A stretch of 64,000 bases of DNA from Fidelibacterota bacterium. GTDB taxonomy: Bacteria; Fidelibacterota; UBA8477; JABMPR01. Location: the NCBI GenBank assembly GCA_018673925.1, contig JABHBL010000057.1, forward strand, positions 1 through 64,000. The letters run 5' to 3'. The translations under genes and the position numbers were made by a program. Shown piece by piece: positions 45,053-54,264 of the stretch. The first letter of the stretch is position 1; every line of letters begins with the position of its first letter. Under the pieces are notes generated by a model, which made no database searches, was not told where the DNA came from, and was given only the letters and a program-made list of their open reading frames with translations.

Positions 45053-45556
45053 ATGAATATAAAAACAAGCATCCCTGATTTTGTGATTCGTGAAGCAGTT
45101 GAAAATGATGTTCCTCTCATACTTTCATTTATCCATGAGCTCGCTGAATATGAAAAGCTGGCTAACGAAGTGGTTGCTACCGAAACAGTCTTGCGTGAAT
45201 CCCTGTTTGGAGACCGAAAAGTTGCTGAAGTATTTCTGGGATACTATCAGGGTGAGGCTGTGGCCTTTGCACTCTTCTTTCACAATTTTTCAACCTTCCT
45301 GGGTCAACCAGGTATCTATTTGGAAGACCTCTATGTAAAACCACAAATGCGTGGTAAGGGACTTGGCAAATCTATGCTGGCTTATATTGCTCATCTTGCT
45401 CGCGAACGCAAATGTGGCCGATTCGAGTGGTGGGTTCTTGATTGGAATAAGTCAGCCTTGAAGTTTTACCGTTCAGTGGGGGCTATACCCATGGATGAGT
45501 GGACGGTTCAGCGGCTAACAGGGGAGGCTTTGAATCAATTAGCAGACGAGTTCTGA
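45053..45556 (+). CDS. GNAT acetyltransferase, diamine N-acetyltransferase-like
   Basis: The 167-residue protein is a compact GNAT domain: FVIREAVENDVPLILSFIHELAEYEKLANEVVATE, then PGIYLEDLYVKPQMRGKGLGKSMLAYIA with the acetyl-CoA turn RGKGLG, and CGRFEWWVLDWNKSALKFYRSVGAI. The WWVLDWN motif and the ELAEYEKL start are typical of the spermidine/thialysine acetyltransferase (SSAT-like) group, so a polyamine or amino-acid amine is a likely acceptor. That is family inference. AGGAAATAGAAG lies upstream of the ATG. Confidence 0.93.
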   Translation: MNIKTSIPDFVIREAVENDVPLILSFIHELAEYEKLANEVVATETVLRESLFGDRKVAEVFLGYYQGEAVAFALFFHNFSTFLGQPGIYLEDLYVKPQMRGKGLGKSMLAYIAHLARERKCGRFEWWVLDWNKSALKFYRSVGAIPMDEWTVQRLTGEALNQLADEF

Positions 45557-45631
45557 GTGTGAGATAACATATACCCGGAGGTCTGACTGGGCTTGTTGGG
45601 CCGGGTTGAAAACATAAAAAGGGGAACGAAG

Positions 45632-47242
45632 ATGAGACAATATTATTTACTCTTAATCCCATTATTTTTCCTCTCCTGTGAGCGTGGATGGGAGCCTCCT
45701 GAAAACCCTGATCCCCAACAAATCCTCCACGAGGCACAGGGTGATTTCAAAGAACAACGCTATAAAGATGCGCTGGCGAAACATATCTGGTTTCATGATC
45801 ATGCCCTTGAGTATCAACCCTCCATGTACGGGGTAAGACTCTCATTCGCATTGTCCTACTGGAAGCAACTCGGGGATGTCTATCCACCTGCTCTCAAGAA
45901 AATGGTTAAGATCCGAGACCACAAAACTGATCGGCTTGGACACGGAAAAGGAGATAGACAGCTATTTCATGACGTCATGGCTCTCAATAGAACCCTGGAA
46001 CAAGACAGTATGACGGTTGACTTGTTCAGGAAGCTCGATCGAGAACAGCCAGAGCTGGCAACTCAATGCTGGGACATTGCCAAAAAAGGAGTTATCAAAG
46101 GGAAAGCCTTTGATCTTGTCCAAAAACACATGGGTAGCCTGACGCTAGAATTCGAGGATATAAAAGAGATCTATGCTAGAAACAAGGGTATGTATGGCGG
46201 TAAAGGTTTTGGAGAAGACTTCCAGGCCTACAATGAAAATCACTTTGTGGAGGAGACAACAACTCTTGTCTGGTTGGCCATAACCCTGGACAATATTGAG
46301 GATGCCAAAGTGATTCAAGCAGATGCGCTGGCAATACTGAATGACCCTCGTCTCAATGATGTTATACCCTATAATATTTATCCTGACTTGAACGAGCATC
46401 TGCCCGGTTTACCCTCCCCTTTTACAAGTATCGATAATACTGAATATGTGATTTCGGTGACCCTTGAAGGTAAATATACGGTCACGCCAGTTACGCTAAG
46501 TAATGACCGTAAAATATGTCAGCAACTCCTGAAAGAGCCCGTGGAATTTCCTGCGCTATTTAAGTCTGGTCTGCATTCTGAAGCGAGACTAGATCAGATT
46601 ACTGCAATTACGGGTCGATCTATCGAGGAAATTACCCGACTTGGTCGTCCGGGTGGCCTGTCATATGATGGTTTTCTGGCTCAGGATGAAACTATTATTT
46701 CTGTAATCAAAGGTGATAATCATATCGTAAGCAAGTTGAGACTCTCACACCCACAGCTTGCCCGGCCACTATTCCATGTATTAAACATGATGGATACAGA
46801 TTTGTCGCTTAACCGTTGGAACATGGCCAAACATCAGTGGGAAAACATTCAATATTTTTTCTACAATAAACATAAGGTTTTTGTAAAAGCTGAAGATACA
46901 AAAGGGGGGCAACTGTCCATCTTTGACGATGATATTGAGGGCGCTTTTTATATCAATTTATGGCGTGAATTTGAGAACAACGAGTTGGCCTATCTTAACG
47001 AAAAATATGGACATCTATCAGAGACAGAATTTAATGCCATGAAGATATTGTTAAGCACTATCAATACGGGTGAAATGGAACCACAATACATTATGCGATA
47101 CGGGTTTTATGAGGGTCATACGTTTTGGCGAACAGATCCCATCTCTATCTCATTTATTTTTGGCATCAAATCTCTCCAGGAGATAGATACCTCCTTTGGT
47201 GGAGAGTTATATACTGTGCTAACAACTCATTTTGTTGAATAA
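45632..47242 (+). CDS. Large lipoprotein of unknown function with TPR-like N-terminus
   Basis: The ATG at 45632 is chosen because it follows AAAAGGGGAA and gives a lipoprotein signal (MRQYYLLLIPLFFLSC, Cys16). The 536-residue protein begins with a helical, TPR-like segment (PDPQQILHEAQGDFKEQRYKDALAKHIWFH) to about residue 130. A second helical region follows (CWDIAKKGVIKGKAFDLVQKHMG). The C-terminal 200 residues look unlike the first half (SGLHSEARLDQITAITGRSIEEITRLGRPGG, then NNELAYLNEKYGHLSETEFNAMKILLST) and may be a separate domain. I recognise no family for the second half. It may be a fusion. Confidence 0.8.
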   Translation: MRQYYLLLIPLFFLSCERGWEPPENPDPQQILHEAQGDFKEQRYKDALAKHIWFHDHALEYQPSMYGVRLSFALSYWKQLGDVYPPALKKMVKIRDHKTDRLGHGKGDRQLFHDVMALNRTLEQDSMTVDLFRKLDREQPELATQCWDIAKKGVIKGKAFDLVQKHMGSLTLEFEDIKEIYARNKGMYGGKGFGEDFQAYNENHFVEETTTLVWLAITLDNIEDAKVIQADALAILNDPRLNDVIPYNIYPDLNEHLPGLPSPFTSIDNTEYVISVTLEGKYTVTPVTLSNDRKICQQLLKEPVEFPALFKSGLHSEARLDQITAITGRSIEEITRLGRPGGLSYDGFLAQDETIISVIKGDNHIVSKLRLSHPQLARPLFHVLNMMDTDLSLNRWNMAKHQWENIQYFFYNKHKVFVKAEDTKGGQLSIFDDDIEGAFYINLWREFENNELAYLNEKYGHLSETEFNAMKILLSTINTGEMEPQYIMRYGFYEGHTFWRTDPISISFIFGIKSLQEIDTSFGGELYTVLTTHFVE

Positions 47243-47307
47243 TATAGACAGCTGAAACAAGTCAAGCTATTTCCTGATAATTGAACCTGGTGTCCCAGTA
47301 AGAATCA

Positions 47308-48456
47308 ATGATGATCTCATTTTTAAAACACACTTTTAATTTCGCAGAAGCGAACTCTTTAAGCCGCAATTTCGGGCTTGATTTAATTCGGGCTATTGCC
47401 ATTCTGCTGGTAGTCTTTTCTCATGGCATGCTGCTTATCCCCAATACGAGTTCATACGGATTAGCCTTCTATGGGACGGGATTTTTGGGGGTAGAACTGT
47501 TCTTTGTGCTCAGTGGATATCTCATCGGTAAAATCCTTCTAAATGCCATGCTCAAAGCCGATGATACCGCCTCTTTTTTCAAGAGCCTCAAAAACTTCTG
47601 GATCCGACGCTGGTTTAGAACCCTGCCAAACTACTATTTGTTTCTATTGATCGGTCTGGCATTTTTTTGGCTAAAACCTTATTCCTTTGAACAGATTTGG
47701 ATTTATTTCATCTGGGGCCAAAACTTGATTTCGCCCATTAGCAACTTCATGCCCGAAACCTGGTCTTTGATGGTCGAAGAGTGGTTTTATCTCACCTTTC
47801 CTATTGCTTTATTCTTGTTTGCCCGTCGATATGGACGGTCTGACAAGACTTTCCTTTTTGCGGCAATCTTCTACGTTTTCTTGTTTGCATCTCTGCGATT
47901 AATCACCTCTATCTATTGGGAACAGAGTAGTTGGGATATACACCTTCGGAAAATTGTGCTCTTACGACTTGATGCAATAGCCTATGGAGCCATCATCATG
48001 GTGCTCATGAAGCTTCGGCCGACCCTGATCCGAAAATTACGATTCATCCTTTTTTGTGTTGGGTTAATGGGGATCACATTTTCGATGTTCCAGCTATTTC
48101 AAATCCTTTTTGTTGGTCTTCCAGCTCACCCTACAGCCAATCATTTAACCCTGACCAGTATTAGCCTGGCCCTGCTATTGCCCCTGGCTGTTTATCAAAC
48201 AGAAACATATGGAAGATTCAAGTTTCGTAGTACTATTGTTGGGATTAGCATCGTTTCATACGCCATGTATCTTTTACATTATTCAGTTATCCTACCGCTT
48301 GTCCGGCTTTTAATCGAAAACGGGATAGACCATTGGGGTTGGTATGTTCACTACTTGCTCTATTGGATATTGTGTTTCCTGCTTTCATTTTTAGTCTATA
48401 CATTATTTGAGAGAAGAATGACCGGGCTGCGCGAAAAGTACACATCAAAGGGTTAG
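47308..48456 (+). CDS. Membrane O-acyltransferase, acyltransferase 3 family
   Basis: The 382-residue protein has about ten membrane helices and the acyltransferase-3 (OafA/YrhL) pattern: GLDLIRAIAILLVVFSHGMLLIP with the catalytic-region His, then GFLGVELFFVLSGYLIGKILL and IRRWFRTLPNYYLFLLIGL. ETWSLMVEEWFYLTFPI is also typical. Such proteins acetylate or succinylate surface sugars or peptidoglycan from the inner membrane. A small exported protein gene follows after 57 bases. There is no glycosyltransferase cluster nearby to suggest the sugar acceptor. Confidence 0.95.
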   Translation: MMISFLKHTFNFAEANSLSRNFGLDLIRAIAILLVVFSHGMLLIPNTSSYGLAFYGTGFLGVELFFVLSGYLIGKILLNAMLKADDTASFFKSLKNFWIRRWFRTLPNYYLFLLIGLAFFWLKPYSFEQIWIYFIWGQNLISPISNFMPETWSLMVEEWFYLTFPIALFLFARRYGRSDKTFLFAAIFYVFLFASLRLITSIYWEQSSWDIHLRKIVLLRLDAIAYGAIIMVLMKLRPTLIRKLRFILFCVGLMGITFSMFQLFQILFVGLPAHPTANHLTLTSISLALLLPLAVYQTETYGRFKFRSTIVGISIVSYAMYLLHYSVILPLVRLLIENGIDHWGWYVHYLLYWILCFLLSFLVYTLFERRMTGLREKYTSKG

Positions 48457-48513
48457 CACCAGGGTAGAACGGGGAAACCTATTTCGTTATACACATCTAT
48501 CAGGAGGTCTAGG

Positions 48514-49125
48514 ATGAACAAAATCCTTTTAATAATTTTGCTTCTTGCGTTCGCTGTCACCAGTGTTTCTCCTGATTGCCTCGCCTGTTTCGAATTGCGA
48601 GGTGTGCGCTTGAAACTTTCTGATGGGTTCGTCTGGGATGCCTATATTCTGTTTCCGGAGAGATGGGAGCTGGAGGAGGAAAAAGGTCTGTTCAACTTTC
48701 CTGAGGATATTCTGGTGCGGATGAATGATTTTTTGGTTCGCTTTTATGATAAAAGTTCAGTCTTTGAGATCGCTTATCCAAAAGAGGGCTCCATTGTCAG
48801 CACTTCACATTCAGAGTCTTTAAATCGCTCAGAAATAATAAGCATTGTTGTAGCCCCTGGGCCATATGATGGACAATATGGGGCAACCCGTCTTGACTAC
48901 TTTGAATCGATGCATATTGAACTCTTAAAAAAGAAACCTGTGGATATTTGCCCAAGCATGTGGGGTACTGGCGGGTCAGATGTAACATGGATATCCTATG
49001 ACTCAACCATGACAGGTCTAAAGCTACGCGAGTTTGATGAGAAATGGCCAAATAGTGGGCTAGATGATGCTGATCTGTTGAACCTATATCCAAAGCTAAT
49101 TCGACTTGAACAGTTCTGGGATTGA
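48514..49125 (+). CDS. Exported protein of unknown function
   Basis: The 203-residue protein has a signal peptide (MNKILLIILLLAFAVTSVSPDCLA) and a mainly beta mature part with no recognised domain. Three Cys residues (SPDCLACF and VDICPSMWG) might form a disulfide pair. Segments include LRGVRLKLSDGFVWDAYILFPERWELEE. AGGAGG lies just before the ATG, so the start is secure. It lies downstream of the acyltransferase gene and upstream of an outer-membrane barrel gene. I do not recognise the family. Confidence 0.78.
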   Translation: MNKILLIILLLAFAVTSVSPDCLACFELRGVRLKLSDGFVWDAYILFPERWELEEEKGLFNFPEDILVRMNDFLVRFYDKSSVFEIAYPKEGSIVSTSHSESLNRSEIISIVVAPGPYDGQYGATRLDYFESMHIELLKKKPVDICPSMWGTGGSDVTWISYDSTMTGLKLREFDEKWPNSGLDDADLLNLYPKLIRLEQFWD

Positions 49126-49211
49126 GAGTACGTAGTCTAGTTCAGTATGGATGAAACAGGTGGGTCTAAAACATTAGATACACACAAAGAGAAACCTAAG
49201 GAGAAGTGGTT

Positions 49212-50171
49212 ATGTTGTTGAGGCGGGGAATAGTTAGGCTGTTGATATTTGTGACAATAATAATGAGCATTGGATTTTCACAAGGTGAGAATCAATCCAT
49301 ATCAGGTCCACTACCAGGCTTTACATTTGTTCCAGAACCTGGTCATCTCGGACTATCGGTTCAATACCTCACTATCTCCTCAAGTTCTTCATTTGATAAG
49401 GACGGGGAAGAACACGATCTAAACGAATACAATGAAAGAATTGGTGACCCCAAGTATAAACGATCAGTGAGTGCTTTAAGAATTGATTATAGCGTTTCAA
49501 AAAAAGTTGGTCTCTTTGCTATGGCCCCCTTTGTTAATAGCCAGGAGCTCGCTTGGAATCTTGAACCCACATTTACGGGAGCCCTAAGCGATTTAAACGG
49601 TCAAACTGGGCTGGGAGATGTAATGGTCGGTGGATGGTTTCAGATAAGTAAAACCTCAGAACACTCCGTGCATATTGTAGGAGCTTATACTCAGCCAACA
49701 GGAACCTCACCAGACGAAACAACTTCTGCTGAGCTTTCATCAACAGGGTCTGGACACTCTGCTACAACAGTAGGTATGTATGTAGATTTTGCAGCTTCCT
49801 CCAAAATATTATTATCGCTGGGTGGACAGTATGTGGTGAATCAAGAAGCGACCTATACCTTTGATGATTATTCGGTGGTGGCGAAATATGGGAATGAAAT
49901 CCACATGGTCAGTAGACTAGCGTATCGCATGTCGGAAAATCTGTCACTGGGGATGGATGCAAATTATCTCAGCGTAGAGAAGTTTAGTCTAGATGGTGAA
50001 ATAGAGGACGACTCCGGTTCGTCCGGATTCGTACTCACGCCAATGGTCGGGCATCATGATACCACCAATAAATTGAACATGAGAATAAATGTGGGTTACC
50101 AGCTTACATACGCAGGAACCAATATTTTGAAATATGATGGCCTCAGGTTTGGATTAAGCATCATATTTTGA
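49212..50171 (+). CDS. Outer-membrane beta-barrel protein, transporter-like
   Basis: The ATG at 49212 is chosen because AAGGAG ends 8 bases upstream. The in-frame GTG at 49206 is too close to that site. The 319-residue protein has a signal peptide (to IGFSQG). Alternating strands resemble the MetA-pathway phenol degradation/transporter barrel group: GHLGLSVQYLTISSSSSF, KVGLFAMAPFVNSQELAWN, GLGDVMVGGWFQISK, ending FGLSIIF with the usual terminal Phe. It should be an outer-membrane channel or receptor. The stop overlaps the TTG start of the next gene. Confidence 0.87.
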   Translation: MLLRRGIVRLLIFVTIIMSIGFSQGENQSISGPLPGFTFVPEPGHLGLSVQYLTISSSSSFDKDGEEHDLNEYNERIGDPKYKRSVSALRIDYSVSKKVGLFAMAPFVNSQELAWNLEPTFTGALSDLNGQTGLGDVMVGGWFQISKTSEHSVHIVGAYTQPTGTSPDETTSAELSSTGSGHSATTVGMYVDFAASSKILLSLGGQYVVNQEATYTFDDYSVVAKYGNEIHMVSRLAYRMSENLSLGMDANYLSVEKFSLDGEIEDDSGSSGFVLTPMVGHHDTTNKLNMRINVGYQLTYAGTNILKYDGLRFGLSIIF

Positions 50172-51292
50172 AGTGGAAAGTCCTGAATACTAAAATGATA
50201 GCCAATCAAAGGTTAAGATTAACATATTCATACAGGAAGACCCTGGTATCCGCGCTCTTTTTGGTATTCGCTATCTTGATGTATAGCAGTTGTTCTTCCC
50301 TTTTTGAACCATCCAACCCCCAAGAAGAAGCAGAAGGTGTTGCCGGAATAGGACCTCCAGCCTATCCGCAGATCGACTTTTATCCGGCATGGTCACCTGA
50401 TGGAGCCTGGATAGCCTATTATCATAATGGTGGTTCAATAGTGGCTGAACATGGGGGCTATTACCCCGATGTTGATTCAATGGGGCTATACATCATCCCT
50501 TCCATAGGCGGACAACGAAAATTGATCGTATCTGGCTGGATTTATGATCCTTCCTGGACCCCAGATGGCAGGAACCTGCTTTTTGTACATGAAGGCAGGC
50601 TGAATAAGTACAATCTTAATACAGGAGAGCTGCAGCACATCACTGAAGGACACAGCATTTGGTCACCCCATCAACACCCCACAGAGAACATGATTGTTTA
50701 TGCATCATCAGGTTCTGCGACTGCCTTAAGTATTTGGACAATGGATACTCTGGGAGGAAACATCAGACAGGTTCGCATTCCCCGGCCCTATGATGGAGCG
50801 TGGCGAGGACCTTCCTGGCATCCTACCAAATCAAGAATAATATCACACAAAAATATCCGGGGTGATGACCCGATACATTCCCAATTATACCTGATGGATG
50901 CCAATGGTTGGAACCAGGAACGCTTTAGTTATACCGATACAAAAGCACGCTACCCAAGCTTTTCGCCCACAGGAGAATTTGTGGCATTTGAGTTGTGGGT
51001 AACCGATGAAAAGTGTTTTCAAATTGCCCTTCAGGATACCATCACAACTGATATTACCATATTAACACGAGATGGCGGCCAGGAACCAAGCTGGTCACCA
51101 GATGGGTTATCAATTGTCTATGCAAAACATGATTACTCTGTATTTGATACTACCAACGGACATCTCTGGGTAATGAATCGACTCACCCGAACAGAGAGAC
51201 AGCTAACATTCAGATCCATGACACTGCCTCCTGATCCCAGCGTTGTCATCAGGAGCACAAATGAGCAAGAGGAGAACCGATGGACTTATTGA
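50168..51292 (+). CDS. TolB-like PD40 beta-propeller lipoprotein
   Basis: The frame opens at TTG 50168, overlapping the previous stop by 4 bases. An ATG at 50195 is an alternative. Either gives a lipoprotein signal ending MYSSC. Residues about 60-365 contain five or six WD40-like/PD40 repeats as in TolB: YPAWSPDGAWIAYYHN, DPSWTPDGRNLLFVHEG, YPSFSPTGEFVAFELW, EPSWSPDGLSIVYAK. It should form a beta-propeller in the periplasm or at the surface. TolB itself has an N-terminal domain that is absent here. The gene overlaps the following small membrane protein gene by 13 bases. Confidence 0.88.
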   Translation: MKWKVLNTKMIANQRLRLTYSYRKTLVSALFLVFAILMYSSCSSLFEPSNPQEEAEGVAGIGPPAYPQIDFYPAWSPDGAWIAYYHNGGSIVAEHGGYYPDVDSMGLYIIPSIGGQRKLIVSGWIYDPSWTPDGRNLLFVHEGRLNKYNLNTGELQHITEGHSIWSPHQHPTENMIVYASSGSATALSIWTMDTLGGNIRQVRIPRPYDGAWRGPSWHPTKSRIISHKNIRGDDPIHSQLYLMDANGWNQERFSYTDTKARYPSFSPTGEFVAFELWVTDEKCFQIALQDTITTDITILTRDGGQEPSWSPDGLSIVYAKHDYSVFDTTNGHLWVMNRLTRTERQLTFRSMTLPPDPSVVIRSTNEQEENRWTY

Positions 51293-51657
51293 TTCAGCTC
51301 GGTGGCGTCTACAATATTGCACTGGTAATCTTTCATCTGATGTTCTGGCATCTATTCGACTGGAAAAATGATCTTCGTAAACTGTCTTTCTTAAATCGAG
51401 CCATCATGCAGGTCTTAAATTTGAGCTTATCCTTTGCTTTTATCATCTTTGGCTACATTTCCCTTGCCCATACAAGTGAGCTCCTTTCAACAGATCTGGG
51501 GCATAGCCTGCTCATCCTGATGACACTATTTTGGATGGCTCGTGCCATTGAACAAATCGTATTCTTCAAATTAAAACAGTGGGGTTCTGTAGCCTTCCTG
51601 GTTTTTTTCCTGTCAGGGGCGGTTCTTTATGCAATCCCTGCTATATTTCACCCATAA
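51280..51657 (+). CDS. Four-helix membrane protein of unknown function
   Basis: The 125-residue protein has four likely helices, near residues 8-25, 45-63, 70-88 and 100-120. It begins 13 bases inside the end of the TolB-like propeller gene in another frame, with AGAGGAG at the right distance. Translational coupling is therefore likely. The sequence (NDLRKLSFLNRAIMQVLNLSLSFAFIIFGYISLAHTSE) resembles small hypothetical membrane proteins of this phylum, but I know no function. Confidence 0.75.
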   Translation: MDLLIQLGGVYNIALVIFHLMFWHLFDWKNDLRKLSFLNRAIMQVLNLSLSFAFIIFGYISLAHTSELLSTDLGHSLLILMTLFWMARAIEQIVFFKLKQWGSVAFLVFFLSGAVLYAIPAIFHP

Positions 51658-51727
51658 ACATCTCAGATAAATGTCCCCAGGGCTTCCAAAGATGAATGTT
51701 TATCACCGAATGGATTGAAGGTAGCAT

Positions 51728-52126
51728 GTGAGTACTCATTGGCATTTTCCCATCCTGATCATGGTCTCGCTCATTGCGTTTATCGGCGTCCTTCGTTTTG
51801 TGCTGCATCGAAGGGCTGATCATCCCCCGACTCTCACAGTCCTCTGGGTTGCTGCAGTTGTCGTCGTTGGTGGTATGTCATTCGCCAAGCTGGGTACATC
51901 GACTGGTCTCCCGGTCTGGATATACTACGGGGTACCGGCCTTTTTGACCTGGGCACTTCCTCCCATTGTCTTTCGCATGCACCTACGTGAATTTGGACAA
52001 TATCTGATTTTGGCAGTGCTCATCGCTCCAATGATTCACATCCTGTTCTCTTTCTTCCTGGGCTGGAAGGAGTATATGCCTTTTATTCCCATACCCTCGC
52101 TGGTTGAGCTCCTGGGGAGGTGTTGA
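51728..52126 (+). CDS. Small membrane protein of unknown function
   Basis: The 132-residue protein has four likely helices (residues about 7-25, 38-55, 65-82, 90-112). It starts at GTG 51728 with the sequence MSTHWHFPILIMVSLIAFIGVLRFVLHRR. GAAGGTAG is the only ribosome-like site, so the start is less certain. It is the second of three small membrane-protein genes in this stretch. No family was recognised. A small 39-residue frame with a strong ribosome site begins 1 base after its stop. Confidence 0.7.
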   Translation: MSTHWHFPILIMVSLIAFIGVLRFVLHRRADHPPTLTVLWVAAVVVVGGMSFAKLGTSTGLPVWIYYGVPAFLTWALPPIVFRMHLREFGQYLILAVLIAPMIHILFSFFLGWKEYMPFIPIPSLVELLGRC

Positions 52127-52127
52127 T

Positions 52128-52247
52128 ATGAACTTGAAGAAAATGGTAAAAATACCGACTGACAAAAGAATTCAAGATTCCCCCTGTGGAACTACACAAG
52201 CTCCTCACCGTATACACTTTTATCTTATTAACTCATTAAAGAGGTGA
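52128..52247 (+). CDS. Possible 39-residue small protein
   Basis: A short frame begins with ATG at 52128, 8 bases after GGGGAGG (52113-52119), one of the strongest ribosome sites nearby. It codes for a basic protein starting MNLKKMVKIPTDKR and ending INSLKR. It would be coupled to the preceding membrane protein gene, whose stop is one base away. Its own stop overlaps the ribosome site of the next gene. Codon evidence is thin at this length, so the call is tentative. Confidence 0.35.
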   Translation: MNLKKMVKIPTDKRIQDSPCGTTQAPHRIHFYLINSLKR

Positions 52248-52251
52248 AATT

Positions 52252-52551
52252 ATGGTTGAAAGTATAGATAAAAGAAGTGACTCGTCCACCAGTAAACTAA
52301 GAACCGCTCTCTGGGGATCAGTAGGTTTCTTGCTCTTAATTCCATTGGTGGCAATGCAATTTACTGATGAGGTTAATTGGGGCTTGATGGATTTCATTGT
52401 AGCAGGTTTACTCCTATCCCTTGCTGCATTCACATATGAGCTGGCAGCAACCAAGTTTGGCAATTCAAAGGCTAGACTTGCCGCAGGTATTGCTATTCTG
52501 GCAGTACTTATCCTTATCTGGATAGAACTAGCTGTTGGACTCTTTGATTAA
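52252..52551 (+). CDS. Three-helix membrane protein of unknown function
   Basis: The 99-residue protein has a polar start (MVESIDKRSDSSTSKLRTA). Three helices follow at about residues 20-36, 46-63 and 78-97, with ELAATKFGNSKARLAAG between the second and third. GAGGTG precedes the ATG. The gene overlaps the following VOC protein gene by 17 bases in another frame. Similar small proteins annotated only as hypothetical occur in many environmental bacteria. No function is known to me. Confidence 0.75.
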   Translation: MVESIDKRSDSSTSKLRTALWGSVGFLLLIPLVAMQFTDEVNWGLMDFIVAGLLLSLAAFTYELAATKFGNSKARLAAGIAILAVLILIWIELAVGLFD

Positions 52552-52939
52552 ACTTGCACACATTGCCATATGGTCCAAGGATATTGAGGTCCTCAAGAAT
52601 TTCTATGTGACCTATTTTGGGGGTTTTTCAAATGAACGCTATGAGAACCGTAGAAAGCAATTTTCATCATACTTCATTGAGTTTGATGGCGGTTCAAGAT
52701 TAGAGATTATGCAGCGACCAGATATCACCTCGACATCCAAACCAGATGAAGCAGTAGAACAGCTTGGATTGACCCATTTAGCTTTCTCCTTGGGTACGGA
52801 GACAGCAGTCCAGGATCTTACCAAAAAGTTGATAATCGATGGCTATAAGTGCGTCAGTGATCCTCGGCGAACCGGTGATGGATACTTTGAGAGTGTTGTC
52901 TTAGATCCTGAGGGCAACCGCGTAGAAATCAGCTCGTGA
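52535..52939 (+). CDS. VOC-family (glyoxalase-like) protein
   Basis: The 134-residue protein has two beta-alpha-beta-beta-beta modules of the vicinal oxygen chelate fold: KLAHIAIWSKDIEVLKNFYVTYFGG, then GLTHLAFSLGTETAVQDLTKKL and YFESVVLDPEGNRVEI. The possible metal ligands are His9, Glu56, His78 and Glu131. Such proteins include glyoxalase I, dioxygenases and resistance proteins. The start is read as TTG at 52535, inside the end of the preceding gene, because it places the first strand in full. Confidence 0.9.
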   Translation: MDSLIKLAHIAIWSKDIEVLKNFYVTYFGGFSNERYENRRKQFSSYFIEFDGGSRLEIMQRPDITSTSKPDEAVEQLGLTHLAFSLGTETAVQDLTKKLIIDGYKCVSDPRRTGDGYFESVVLDPEGNRVEISS

Positions 52940-52993
52940 TCCGTTGCCTGGCTTCACAGAGAATTAACAAAAACGCTAAAGAAAATGAATTGA

Positions 52994-54148
52994 GTGGGTA
53001 GAGTGAATTTACATCGTATCGCATTAGAATATTTTCTCCTTTTATTCCTTGTCACCTCCCAGATATACGCTGAGCCTGCGAAAAACACCTTTGCAGGAAA
53101 TGCCGGCTCTACACTCAAATATGAGGGGTATGGAAGCTTTAATGAACCCTGGGCCATGACCTTTTTACCTGGAGGTGATCTTCTAGTCACTGAAAAGCCC
53201 GGGGTTTTGCTGCTGATTAAATTAGAGGATCGTTCTCAAGTAACGGTTAAAGGGGTTCCGGATGTGGCCTACGGTGGTCAAGGCGGACTGGGTGACATTA
53301 TCCTCCATCCTCAATTTGAGGACAACCACTTGATCTATCTGTCTTATGCTGAGAAGGGGTCATCAGGAAAAAGGGGAGCGGTAGTTGCTCGGGCTCAGCT
53401 TCACCTTGGACCGTATCAGCCAAAACTTGAAAACTTTGAAATCATCTGGAGACAAACGCCTAAAGTTTCTGGCAAGGGGCATTACTCACATCGTCTGGTA
53501 TTTGGCCCTCAGGGCTATCTGTTTATAACATCAGGTGAACGGCAAAAACAGGAACCTGCACAGAGTTGGACCCAGGATCTGGGCAAGGTTATCAGATTAA
53601 ATGATGATGGATCCGTGCCACCGGATAATCCTTTTCAGAATAACGGGATGTTGGCAAAAAGCTTCTGGACTCTGGGGCATCGTAATCTTTTGGGAATTGC
53701 TTTTGATCAACAGGGGCAATTATGGACTCATGAAATGGGTCCCCAGCATGGTGATGAGTTCAATCTCATCATTCGTGGAGACAATTATGGCTGGCCTTTG
53801 GTATCATGGGGCAATCATTACTCGGGATATCCCATCCCTGATCATGACACACGACCAGATTTCCATACGCCTGAAGCGTACTGGGTACCCACCATAGCAC
53901 CATCTGGACTGATTATCTATACTGGATCCATGTTTGCGGAATGGCAAGGCAATGCCCTTATTGGTGGTCTCAGATCGGAATCGCTGGTACGTGTCAAGAT
54001 CAAGGGAGACCAAGCTGAAGAGGTTGAGCGTTTTGACATGAAAGAACGAATTCGAGAGGTCGAACAAGGACCAGACGGAGCCATCTGGGTGTTAGAGGAT
54101 GGAGATGGTGGACGCCTTCTACGCCTGAGTCCCGATCCTGGACATTGA
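52994..54148 (+). CDS. PQQ-dependent sugar dehydrogenase-like protein (YliI/GSDH)
   Basis: The 384-residue protein has a signal peptide (hydrophobic segment ending SQIYA, about residue 26). The soluble aldose sugar dehydrogenase pattern follows: [59 protein letters not shown], and [27 protein letters not shown]. It should form a six-bladed propeller that binds PQQ and calcium in the periplasm. The start is GTG at 52994, with GTG 53003 as an alternative. The last codons and the TGA stop (54146-54148) fall inside the left half of a palindromic repeat. Confidence 0.93.
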   Translation: MGRVNLHRIALEYFLLLFLVTSQIYAEPAKNTFAGNAGSTLKYEGYGSFNEPWAMTFLPGGDLLVTEKPGVLLLIKLEDRSQVTVKGVPDVAYGGQGGLGDIILHPQFEDNHLIYLSYAEKGSSGKRGAVVARAQLHLGPYQPKLENFEIIWRQTPKVSGKGHYSHRLVFGPQGYLFITSGERQKQEPAQSWTQDLGKVIRLNDDGSVPPDNPFQNNGMLAKSFWTLGHRNLLGIAFDQQGQLWTHEMGPQHGDEFNLIIRGDNYGWPLVSWGNHYSGYPIPDHDTRPDFHTPEAYWVPTIAPSGLIIYTGSMFAEWQGNALIGGLRSESLVRVKIKGDQAEEVERFDMKERIREVEQGPDGAIWVLEDGDGGRLLRLSPDPGH

Positions 54149-54254
54149 GACTGACAAAATTGGCTATTCCCTAAACGTCTTCGCGAGCGAAGCTCGGCGA
54201 TCTCGAATTATCCTATATCCAGAGATTGCCACGGTCGTTACACGACCTCGCAAT
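54140..54254. repeat. Truncated palindromic repeat and a second, ATTGC/GCAAT repeat
   Basis: GGACATTGAG at 54140-54149 is the left half of the dispersed palindrome and contains the TGA stop of the sugar dehydrogenase gene. At 54225-54254 there is a two-level hairpin: ATTGC/GCAAT outside and GGTCGT-TAC-ACGACC inside, flanked by AGAG and GACTGG. This second repeat resembles the AGATTGCC...CGCAATGA repeats I have seen in unrelated bacteria. It lies between convergent genes and could end transcription in both directions. Confidence 0.7.
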
Positions 54255-54264
54255 GACTGGGAGC

